A stretch of 54,725 nucleotides of DNA from a virus: positions 1 through 54,725 of IMG/VR virus record IMGVR_UViG_3300027728_000016; one strand, written 5' to 3'. Each line of letters begins with the position of its first letter. The stretch's first letter is position 1. The translations under genes and the position numbers were made by a program. The notes beneath the pieces were generated by a model, which saw only the letters and a program-made list of their open reading frames with translations, had not been told where the DNA came from and did no database searches. Positions 48,715 to 54,725 of this stretch are shown here, in pieces.

Positions 48715-48986
48715 GCTTTTAATGACTCTAGTGTAATGATATGAGCGATGGCAGTTCCTAAATCTTCTTCCCGATTAACCAATGTCAATGTAGTGCCAGC
48801 AGAATCTGTATGTCGTCTTCGCAACGAATGTTCTACTACATATCCCCCGTTTGCTGGATAAATTACAAAACTAATCGAGGATTTAGAATCTATGTAGAGG
48901 TTAGGTTTTTGACCCGTCGAATTCAGTACGTAAATATGATCTTTATTTTTTTGATTAAATAGTTTTCTAAACCATTTCATTTTCAT
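48711..48986 (-). CDS. Conserved small phage protein
   Basis: 91 residues: a basic start MKMKWFRKLFNQKNKD, beta strands VLNSTGQKPNLYI and FVIYPANGGYVVEHSLRRR, then EEDLGTAIAHIITLESLKA. The GGYVVExxxxRR...DLGxAIxxIITLE pattern recurs in T4-like phages; function unknown. Coupled on both sides. Confidence 0.5.
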   Translation of the reverse strand: MKMKWFRKLFNQKNKDHIYVLNSTGQKPNLYIDSKSSISFVIYPANGGYVVEHSLRRRHTDSAGTTLTLVNREEDLGTAIAHIITLESLKA

Positions 48987-49590
48987 TTTCCTTTTCTACT
49001 TTTCCAAGCCAAACCTCGCTTAAACCAATTGGTCCGGCTATAGTTGGCAACTCGCCTAGTTCTTCTAGCTCTTGATCGTTATAGCTTACTCTAGTCACTA
49101 AATCCCAGCCGTCAACACTATTCATTTGAAATGTCAACCTATTAGGATTAAAACTATCTGCCTCGAACTCGTAGCTTTGAAACAATCCCTTCTCCTGTAA
49201 CTGTATAGCAATATAGGTGTCACCATCATCAAGAAATTCATCCGTGAAGAATTCTTCTGTTGATTCAAAGGTCGCCCCCATGTTAGACAACACTGAAGAC
49301 CCTACATTATCGAGAATCACTTCATCACTTTGTGTCACTGTCAGGTAAAGAGAATCTACAGGTACTCCGTACTCATGTGAGACATAGGCGTATTCAGCCC
49401 ATTCACCTGGTTCAAAAGAACGAATATCTTTTGGAATATCAACATCTTTATTTTCAATGAAGAAGTCTTCGTTCCAAACATAGTCGGCTATGTCTAGTGA
49501 GTCGTCGATGAACCGATTATAAAATTCACGATTGACTTTGCCGATTAAAGCTTCTCCGCCACAACCGGTAATTTCGATTCTATACTTCAC
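48967..49590 (-). CDS. Conserved phage protein of unknown function
   Basis: 207 residues from GTG 49590, preceded by AGAGGAGAG. It has KYRIEITGCGGEALIGKVNR at the start and an acidic beta-rich body with DVDIPKDIRSFEPGEWAEYA and IAGPIGLSEVWLGKVE. The GxGGEA...GxxxxxxY start occurs in marine T4-like phages. No enzyme motif. It overlaps the 49723 gene by 11 nt. Confidence 0.55.
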   Translation of the reverse strand: MKYRIEITGCGGEALIGKVNREFYNRFIDDSLDIADYVWNEDFFIENKDVDIPKDIRSFEPGEWAEYAYVSHEYGVPVDSLYLTVTQSDEVILDNVGSSVLSNMGATFESTEEFFTDEFLDDGDTYIAIQLQEKGLFQSYEFEADSFNPNRLTFQMNSVDGWDLVTRVSYNDQELEELGELPTIAGPIGLSEVWLGKVEKENENEMV

Positions 49591-49723
49591 ACTTATCTCT
49601 CCTCTTGTAAGATGTCTTGCGCAACGTGATTTTTATATTTGGGTACATCGTTCTAATAACACCGTTGATGTCCGAATGCTTGTGTTGCCGTTGAAACTTC
49701 GCTACTACTTCTAAATTAACCAT
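49580..49723 (-). CDS. 47-residue basic protein
   Basis: ATG 49723-49721 after AGGAAATAATA; reads MVNLEVVAKFQRQHKHSDIN, GVIRTMYPNIKITLRKTSYK, RRDKCEV. Strongly basic. The stop overlaps the next gene by 11 nt and the next ribosome site (AGAGGAG) is inside its end, so it is coupled. Confidence 0.5.
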   Translation of the reverse strand: MVNLEVVAKFQRQHKHSDINGVIRTMYPNIKITLRKTSYKRRDKCEV

Positions 49724-49766
49724 TATTATTTCCTGTTAGTACTATCATGTGCGTTATTAGAATAGA

Positions 49767-50267
49767 TCACCAAGCATTCCCGTAATCTACGACTTCGCAG
49801 TTTCTACTAATTTCTTTTACGAAGTACACGCAACGAGGTTTAGGAGTATCATCTAACGGAACACACAAAAATTGTCCGTTCTTAAGCCTAGGTGCATACC
49901 AAGTGACATCTGGGTATATGTCAAGAATTTCGATCAGTTGAAACGTAGGAGCAAATGATGATAAGGGGTTGAATTCAAACGCATGAAATCCCCTATCATT
50001 CAGACTAGAAAGAGGAAGTGTTTCTAAGTCTCCGTGTTCCTGTTCACCGATAAGAACTTGCCAATCAATCGGCATCTTGATTGTTCTATTTCCGATCTTC
50101 AGTACTAGTGCAGGAGAATTGAATGACTCTAGAAAGATCAATGGAATGTAATGATAATCCACATTTGCCGGCACAGAGTTATCTAGAATCGCAAATCTCA
50201 AGTCGTCTACTTCTTCGGGAAGAGTCTCTAGATTGTAGTATTGGTTTTCTAATGTTAGGATGCGCAG
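49767..50267 (-). CDS. Conserved phage protein; CTG start or frameshifted N-terminus
   Basis: 166 residues if started at CTG 50267-50265, with TTGGAG seven bases upstream. It then reads RILTLENQYYNLETLPEEVD, DYHYIPLIFLESFNSPALVL, SLNDRGFHAFEFNPLSSFAP and WYAPRLKNGQFLCVPLDD. The HYIPLIFLESFNSPAxVLKIG core is a conserved T4-like phage protein of unknown function. A 12-codon ATG frame (MKRYIGEKPCAS) begins 6 nt after the -10 box and would join this frame after one A-slip, so either a CTG start, a frameshift or a read error is involved. The first standard codon in frame is TTG 50201. Confidence 0.6.
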   Translation of the reverse strand: MRILTLENQYYNLETLPEEVDDLRFAILDNSVPANVDYHYIPLIFLESFNSPALVLKIGNRTIKMPIDWQVLIGEQEHGDLETLPLSSLNDRGFHAFEFNPLSSFAPTFQLIEILDIYPDVTWYAPRLKNGQFLCVPLDDTPKPRCVYFVKEISRNCEVVDYGNAW

Positions 50268-50299
50268 GGTTTTTCTCCAATATATCTTTTCATATTATT

Positions 50300-50328
50300 A
50301 TCATAATATATATGTTGTAAAAAGTCAA
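50300..50328 (-). promoter_or_regulatory. Sigma-70-type promoter of the 50267 gene
   Basis: TTGACT (50323-50328), 17 nt, TATGAT (50300-50305), 6 nt to the small ATG frame at 50293. Confidence 0.65.
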
Positions 50329-50357
50329 CACATTAATAGTCCAATTTAAAAGAAAGA

Positions 50358-51809
50358 TCAATAATCTAACTTTTCTATAGAGGTAGGGTACTGTGCATCC
50401 TTGTAGAAAGCTTTTCTTTGAGTAAGGTGCCTCTTTGCAAACTTACATGTTGAGGTGATGTCCCAAATTTGCACAAAATCTTTGTCTGATGCCTTACGAA
50501 GTCCTCGACCGATCGATTGAATAACTCGGACAAATGATTTGCCTGGTTCGATCAGTACTACATTGAACAGTCTAGGAACATTAATACCTACTGCCGCTAC
50601 GCCGTAAGTGCAGATTAATATCTTATCATCACTGGTAGCAATTTCATCATATTCTTCTTTCCTTTCAGTAAGCTTAGTGCTGCCGTTAACAACCACTGAA
50701 TTAGATAATCTACTAGCAAGCTCTTTTCCCGCATTGACTCGATCAACTAGAACTAATGTATTTCCTGTCTCGTTTACCTTTTGAATCAATTCTGCTATCT
50801 TGTCTAGTCGATTGGAATCTTCCAATAGATATTTCAATTCAGATTGATAGTTTGTGAATTCTACTTTATCCTTAAGTTGAACGATGTTCACGTGACATCT
50901 AGCAAGGACACCCCTGTCTTGTAATTCACTTGCTGCTAACTTACTAGTGACTGGACCCAACGAAACTAGGATAGACATCTGATCCATCGGTTCTTTGGGA
51001 ATCGTACCTGTTAGACCCCAGCGAATGGGGATATTACTGAATACACCAGTTAGCATTGTCTTAAGTACCTCAGCTTTAGCTTGGTGCACTTCGTCAACCA
51101 TAACACAGACAATATCTTCAAAGAAAAATTCATCGGATCCTTCTTCTATATCTGCTGTGTTTTTGAATAGGTTATTTAGCGACTGCCAAGTGCAAATAGT
51201 ATGTGTCTTACCATAATCCTTGCGATCACCGAAATACACTCCCACGTCAAGTCCTAGATTGACATAATCTGCTTCTGTCTGTACTACTAGGCTCTTGTTA
51301 GGGACGATTATAAGAGAACGGCCTAGATGCTCTACAGACTTAGATAGAGCAGCAGTCACAAGAGTCTTGCCCGCCCCAGTCGCGGCCTCTTGAAGCGATT
51401 GAGTGTTCTCTAAGAAATTGTTTACGATCTCAATCTGGTAATCGCGCAATATTACGGGTTGACCTGCACGTTCATGACCTTCAGGCCACGCGATACCCGA
51501 GAAAGTCTCTTCTGTTACCTTCTCAAACATGAATTCTGGACGTAGAGGTCTACGATCATCTAGTTCAATTTGATAATCATAGTCGATCAATATCGGGATA
51601 ATTTGATCGAGCAGATTCATATATGTACTACCGGCAAGTGAGAAATAACTGATCTTGCCGTTCCATCGACCTAATCGGACTGCAGGAAGATATCGCGCAC
51701 CAGGTTTCTCGAATTCAAACTTTTTATGTAAAAACTTTCGGACATCGAGGTCTAACCCTTGGATCTTTACGTTAACTTCGTCGTTGATTATGATTTTTGC
51801 TAGTTTCAT
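50358..51809 (-). CDS. uvsW: UvsW-type DNA/RNA helicase
   Basis: 483 residues, SF2 helicase. Walker A ATGAGKT (143-149), Walker B/DExH VMVDEVHQA (237-245), TGTIPKEP motif III, and motif VI QSIGRGLRKA are intact. The N-terminal 100 residues match the UvsW substrate-binding domain. In T4 it unwinds R-loops and branched DNA and helps switch origins off. Coupled (4-nt overlap) to the upstream 52798 gene and transcribed from its promoter. Confidence 0.93.
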   Translation of the reverse strand: MKLAKIIINDEVNVKIQGLDLDVRKFLHKKFEFEKPGARYLPAVRLGRWNGKISYFSLAGSTYMNLLDQIIPILIDYDYQIELDDRRPLRPEFMFEKVTEETFSGIAWPEGHERAGQPVILRDYQIEIVNNFLENTQSLQEAATGAGKTLVTAALSKSVEHLGRSLIIVPNKSLVVQTEADYVNLGLDVGVYFGDRKDYGKTHTICTWQSLNNLFKNTADIEEGSDEFFFEDIVCVMVDEVHQAKAEVLKTMLTGVFSNIPIRWGLTGTIPKEPMDQMSILVSLGPVTSKLAASELQDRGVLARCHVNIVQLKDKVEFTNYQSELKYLLEDSNRLDKIAELIQKVNETGNTLVLVDRVNAGKELASRLSNSVVVNGSTKLTERKEEYDEIATSDDKILICTYGVAAVGINVPRLFNVVLIEPGKSFVRVIQSIGRGLRKASDKDFVQIWDITSTCKFAKRHLTQRKAFYKDAQYPTSIEKLDY

Positions 51810-52798
51810 GTGATTTCTATCGGATTAGAATTTTTTAAAATAATGCACTTAGTTATCTTTGGTGCGAGCCCAAAGATATGAGTAACGTTTTGTATTTGGA
51901 CAAGATTATCGCCCGAATAATCATCTAAAATAACACTCGAAATACTGTGTTCATTTAGTTTACCGAGAATCTGATTTCTAATCGTTCGACCGCTGCCGTA
52001 TGACATACCCTGACCTAAGGTCACATCAGCACAACCAATGTTTACTAGCCATTGGACTGCGAGTGCGATGTCATTGATGTCTACTTCAGTAATAAATTCT
52101 GAGGCAAACTTAAGTTCAGGACGATTGGTTATGATCTTTGAATCTACTTTAATTCCATGTTTCGATAGCAGATATAATGTTTTCATATCCAATTTAAGTT
52201 CGACATCCTGTAACAATTCGTGAATTACATGATTGGATGCGGCGATGAAAAGATATCCGTTGTGATCGAACAATGTAGGTTCCCATATGGTCGCGCTATC
52301 ATAGTAAGATAACTTGTCTAGTATAGCCGAAAGATCGTTGCTATAGCTGACGTTACTGAAATATTTAGGAAGAACATGATGTGCGATTTTGAATGCCGTA
52401 GTAGAGAAGGGGGCCCTGTAAACTTTGGAATCTTTGCTCCATTCAAAAGAATTGTCTGAAATCTCTCTGAACTTAGCAATAAACGCTTTATTAAAGGGGA
52501 CTCTGATTTGAAGTTCACCGTCTATGGTAGACACGAACGCTCCGGTGTATTCTACTGTACTCTCTACGAGAGAGGTATTCCATGGAAGTTTTTTAAGTTC
52601 TTCTTTGACTAATCCATTTTTAGTAAGTTGCTTCTTGTACTTACTAATAAGAGTATCAAACAACATTGCCTGATTAGAAGTGATACGGTGAGTGTCACTA
52701 ATAATTGTTTGCAGGTTGGCCATGAACTTGTAGTCATACTGACTTAATGAGATTTTTCCCTGCAGGAAGAAATAAAGTAAATGTTCTTTGCAATTCAT
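51806..52798 (-). CDS. UvsW-partner protein of unknown function
   Basis: 330 residues from the ATG at 52798; a longer frame (52822) is rejected because it spans the -10 box. It reads MNCKEHLLYFFLQGKISLSQ, LFDTLISKYKKQLTKNGLVK and VPFNKAFIAKFREISDNSFE. The FREISDNSFEWSKDSKVYRA segment resembles the HARP-type substrate-recognition motif of SNF2 fork-remodellers (SMARCAL1), so it may help target UvsW. The C-terminal half has VQWLVNIGCADVTLGQG and a dinucleotide-fold-like VILDDYSGDNL. Found beside uvsW in T4-like marine phages; activity unknown. Confidence 0.65.
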   Translation of the reverse strand: MNCKEHLLYFFLQGKISLSQYDYKFMANLQTIISDTHRITSNQAMLFDTLISKYKKQLTKNGLVKEELKKLPWNTSLVESTVEYTGAFVSTIDGELQIRVPFNKAFIAKFREISDNSFEWSKDSKVYRAPFSTTAFKIAHHVLPKYFSNVSYSNDLSAILDKLSYYDSATIWEPTLFDHNGYLFIAASNHVIHELLQDVELKLDMKTLYLLSKHGIKVDSKIITNRPELKFASEFITEVDINDIALAVQWLVNIGCADVTLGQGMSYGSGRTIRNQILGKLNEHSISSVILDDYSGDNLVQIQNVTHIFGLAPKITKCIILKNSNPIEIT

Positions 52799-52804
52799 TT
52801 TATT

Positions 52805-52833
52805 ATTATATCGCCACCGCACGATAAAATCAA
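52805..52833 (-). promoter_or_regulatory. Sigma-70-type promoter of the uvsW operon, leaderless
   Basis: TTGATT (52828-52833), 17 nt, TATAAT (52805-52810), 6 nt, ATG 52798. The terminator of the upstream gene overlaps it. Confidence 0.7.
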
Positions 52834-52843
52834 CTATATCGGT

Positions 52844-52869
52844 AAAAAAAAAGAGGGCCGAAGCCCTCT
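52844..52869 (-). terminator. Intrinsic terminator of the AAA+ gene (UUCG loop)
   Basis: A 7-bp stem AGAGGGC/GCCCTCT around a TTCG tetraloop (minus strand), followed by a run of T's. A classical stable terminator, 23 nt past the stop at 52892. Confidence 0.92.
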
Positions 52870-52891
52870 AAGTTAACTGATATCTAGGATA

Positions 52892-54532
52892 TTACCCCCG
52901 CTTCATACAAGTACTTTGAGCAAGATTGGCCCAGTTCTTCGGCGAAACCTTGACGAGGTCAGCGATCTTGAGTGCCATACGGATAGACAATTCACGCAGC
53001 TTATTCTTGTTTGCTTCCATATACGTAAGGACCTGTGCACCCTCATTGTTTTGGAAGTTGTAGTCACTGAACAGTCCGCCTTCTGCATCGCGATCAACCT
53101 GACGGATCCTAAGCATCATGTCACGAGCAGTATCAATCGTCAGATCGAGGAAGTGGCAACGAGACTGAAGGGCTTCAAGGTGATCTTGCAGACGCTTAGA
53201 CTTGATATGGTCGAACTTAAGGTTCGTGATAAAGATACACGAGCCATTAAAGTTGAAGCTATTGGGAATGCCTTCTTCACGCAGCAAGCGAGAATCCGAA
53301 TTCCAACAAATCTTACGACGCTTTCCGCTGTCAAGAGCCGCCTTCAGAATGTTCAACGCAAGATCATCCATGAACACGCTATCACAGTCGTCGAAAACCA
53401 AGATGTTCTTTTTGTCACTATACTTGTAAAGCTGGGTATACAGACCAAGAGCAGTCATCGCACCCTTGACAACTTCATACCGAATACGATTGCCTGCAAT
53501 CTTGTCAAACATCGAAGCCTTTTCAAGCTGCTGCTCTACCCCGAAACTCTTACCAACACCCGGAGGTCCCGAGACGATCATCGCGCGAATATCGCCGCTA
53601 ATGCAGGCCGAAGACATCTCGTCGAGGATCTCGAACCGAGTAGCAATACGGTTCATTGCTTCTTCGTCAGTTTCCTCTGCCTTGACTTCGGCAGTGATCG
53701 GTTCTCCGTCGATCTCAAACTCGTCAGGACCGTTAACCTTGATCTTGATGTCTTCGATAGCCACGGGAAAAAATCCACCGTTCTTCACAGTAATGTATCC
53801 ACCCTTTGCACCGGTTTGAAATCCCTTAACGAGATCGAACCACGCATCGATTACGGGATAGTTACGATATTCACCGGACTTAACGAGGACACGAGACATG
53901 TTCATTCCTTTTGAATCGTTTCTATAATTCAATGTAGCAAAAGGGGCATCTGATGTCAACCTTTTATTTTCGTATTCGGACAAAATAATGTTGATAAAGA
54001 TTTCAAACAGGTCCGCGTCGGCAGAAGTGTTAGCGTTAGTAGCAGCATGAGCAGTGGTAGGATAAGGGTTGCGGAACGTCGTGAATGAATGGCGCTCGTG
54101 TGCGGGTACCAAAGCAAGTGATGCATCGCGAGCAGCATAATAAGCAGTATCAGCAGCACTAGCAGCAGCAGGAGCAGCAGGAGCAGCACGAGCAGCAGCA
54201 TCAGCCGCAGCAGCAGCAGCAGCACGAGCAGTAACCAAATCACCATTACCATTCAAGGCATCGATGACCTGTCGACAGGCATCTTCTACCGTTTGCCAGT
54301 AATCAGGAATTGGAGTCGACACAATCTTGATTTTCGCCATAGCCATGGCATATTCGATACACGCGATACGAAACTTGCGCATCACTATATCTATATCGAT
54401 AGTATTCCAAGTAAATGAAGTACTGTTGAACTTTTTCTTGAATTCTACCGTATCGAAATGGCGCATCAGGTCGTTGAACTGCTCGGGCGGTTCACAGAGA
54501 ACCGCCCACATCTCAGCTTGATGGTCAATCAT
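52892..54532 (-). CDS. AAA+ ATPase with in-frame Ala-rich N-terminal extension (two genes fused?)
   Basis: 546 residues from ATG 54532. Residues 1-211 are an unrelated helical protein with an Ala-rich repeat. From M212 (ATG 53899) the AAA+ ATPase begins (MSRVLVKSGEYRNYPVIDAW): Walker A GPPGVGKS, Walker B NILVFDDCDSVF, ESR-like region, FITNLKFDHI and QSRCHFL motifs. The joining point has its own promoter (TTGACA-17-TACATT) and AAAAGGA ribosome site, so the ATPase is probably made separately as a 335-residue protein. Such ATPases occur in many T4-like phages; target unknown. The ORF also extends to 54601, before the promoter. Confidence 0.75.
   Translation of the reverse strand: MIDHQAEMWAVLCEPPEQFNDLMRHFDTVEFKKKFNSTSFTWNTIDIDIVMRKFRIACIEYAMAMAKIKIVSTPIPDYWQTVEDACRQVIDALNGNGDLVTARAAAAAAADAAARAAPAAPAAASAADTAYYAARDASLALVPAHERHSFTTFRNPYPTTAHAATNANTSADADLFEIFINIILSEYENKRLTSDAPFATLNYRNDSKGMNMSRVLVKSGEYRNYPVIDAWFDLVKGFQTGAKGGYITVKNGGFFPVAIEDIKIKVNGPDEFEIDGEPITAEVKAEETDEEAMNRIATRFEILDEMSSACISGDIRAMIVSGPPGVGKSFGVEQQLEKASMFDKIAGNRIRYEVVKGAMTALGLYTQLYKYSDKKNILVFDDCDSVFMDDLALNILKAALDSGKRRKICWNSDSRLLREEGIPNSFNFNGSCIFITNLKFDHIKSKRLQDHLEALQSRCHFLDLTIDTARDMMLRIRQVDRDAEGGLFSDYNFQNNEGAQVLTYMEANKNKLRELSIRMALKIADLVKVSPKNWANLAQSTCMKRG
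53897..53899 (-). other. Probable internal start codon of the AAA+ ATPase
   Basis: ATG with AAAAGGA seven bases before and promoter 53931-53959. It gives a 335-residue ATPase without the Ala-rich extension. Confidence 0.65.
53931..53959 (-). promoter_or_regulatory. Internal sigma-70-type promoter for the AAA+ ATPase
   Basis: TTGACA (53954-53959), 17 nt, TACATT (53931-53936), inside the upstream open frame. Confidence 0.7.
54141..54232. repeat. GCN trinucleotide-rich tract (poly-Ala coding)
   Basis: Runs of agcagc and cagcag, encoding an Ala-rich stretch (ARAAAAAAADAAARAAPAAP) in the N-terminal extension. The Leu-rich frame opposite in phase is an artefact of this composition. Confidence 0.8.
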
Positions 54533-54560
54533 TTTGCTGCCGTTTGTTTGTTTATGATTC

Positions 54561-54589
54561 ATAATAGCGAGAGACGAATATGAAGTCAA
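54561..54589 (-). promoter_or_regulatory. Sigma-70-type promoter of the 54532 gene
   Basis: TTGACT (54584-54589), 17 nt, TATTAT (54561-54566). ATG 54562 overlaps the -10 box, so ATG 54532, 20-odd nt downstream of +1, is the likely start. Confidence 0.7.
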
Positions 54590-54601
54590 CCGAAATCGCA
54601 A

Positions 54602-54725
54602 CTAGATACTAGGCTTATCGCGATTTTCTGCCATCGCCTTGCTAACACGAATCCGTTCTTCTTCGATCTCTTTAGGTGTCATCGCCGTGTTCTGATAACT
54701 ACGAAGATTGGCTAGTTCACCTAGT
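54602..54725 (-). CDS. Partial gene at the window edge (C-terminal 40 residues)
   Basis: Open minus-strand frame entering from the edge, stop at 54604-54602. It ends LGELANLRSYQNTAMTPKEI, EEERIRVSKAMAENRDKPSI. Helical and charged; too short to name. It lies just upstream of the promoter at 54561-54589. Confidence 0.5.
   Translation of the reverse strand, partial: LGELANLRSYQNTAMTPKEIEEERIRVSKAMAENRDKPSI

Noticed and set aside
52916-53914. 332-codon plus-strand frame opposite the AAA+ ATPase
   Set aside because: It mirrors the codons of a clearly real ATPase, has no recognisable domain and no promoter or ribosome site.
53956-54252. 98-codon Leu-rich minus-strand frame
   Set aside because: It is a phase shift of the GCN-rich Ala tract; composition, not a gene.

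Overview
The window looks like a piece of a large T4-like (myovirus-type) phage genome, of the kind known from marine and freshwater phages. The evidence is a T4-style replication set: gp44 and probable gp62 clamp-loader subunits, the gp41 helicase, the gp61 primase and UvsW. It also carries PhoH, a gp31-like co-chaperonin, peptide deformylase, an A-type Fe-S carrier, tail-fibre-like proteins, a GH19 endolysin and a holin. Promoters are of two kinds. Many minus-strand genes have an octamer close to the T4 late promoter (TATAAATA, here mostly GATAAATA). Several replication and chaperone genes have host-type TTGACA-17-TATAAT promoters. I saw no tRNA, rRNA or CRISPR array. The host cannot be named from the sequence.

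Layout: nearly all genes are on the minus strand. The plus-strand genes are three homing endonucleases (HNH, Vsr-like, GIY-YIG), phoH and one conserved small gene. 1-13 kb: Dps, an HNH endonuclease, then a run of candidate virion or cargo proteins (two paralogous 'WCTA' proteins, cationic repeat proteins, a HiPIP-like Fe-S protein), a glycosyltransferase, a NadM-like nucleotidyltransferase and a histone-H1-like protein. 13-20 kb: a ClpA-type unfoldase gene broken in two by a split intein with an endonuclease gene in the gap, then dnaJ, holin and two conserved genes. 20-24 kb: phoH, gp44, gp31-like co-chaperonin and the first half of a DnaE-like polymerase. 24-33 kb: fibre or adhesin proteins and lysin. 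33-42 kb: RecB-like nuclease, IscA-like protein, virion proteins, a ligase-like plus pol-beta-like nucleotidyltransferase pair, helicase and primase. 42-50 kb: GIY-YIG endonuclease, deformylase, second half of the DnaE-like polymerase beside a DnaQ-like exonuclease, and a bank of small conserved genes with gp62. 50-54.7 kb: UvsW with a partner gene and an AAA+ ATPase.

Main discoveries proposed. (1) A ClpA gene fractured by an atypically split intein: a 28-residue N-intein and a 137-residue C-intein, inserted between Lys and Thr of the D2 Walker A motif, with a Vsr-like homing endonuclease in the gap. Splicing would give a 755-residue ClpA. (2) A minimal family-C (DnaE-like) polymerase core split into two genes about 20 kb apart, cut just before the catalytic DxD; its second half sits in an operon with a proofreading-type exonuclease. 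(3) Several unrelated proteins begin with a T4-like capsid-targeting peptide whose (L/I)xE cleavage signal mostly sits at residues 7-9, suggesting capsid-packaged cargo. (4) A covarying 5'-terminal hairpin shared by two unrelated homing-endonuclease mRNAs. (5) A recurrent arrangement of the -10 box about 6 nt from the ATG, predicting leaderless mRNAs.
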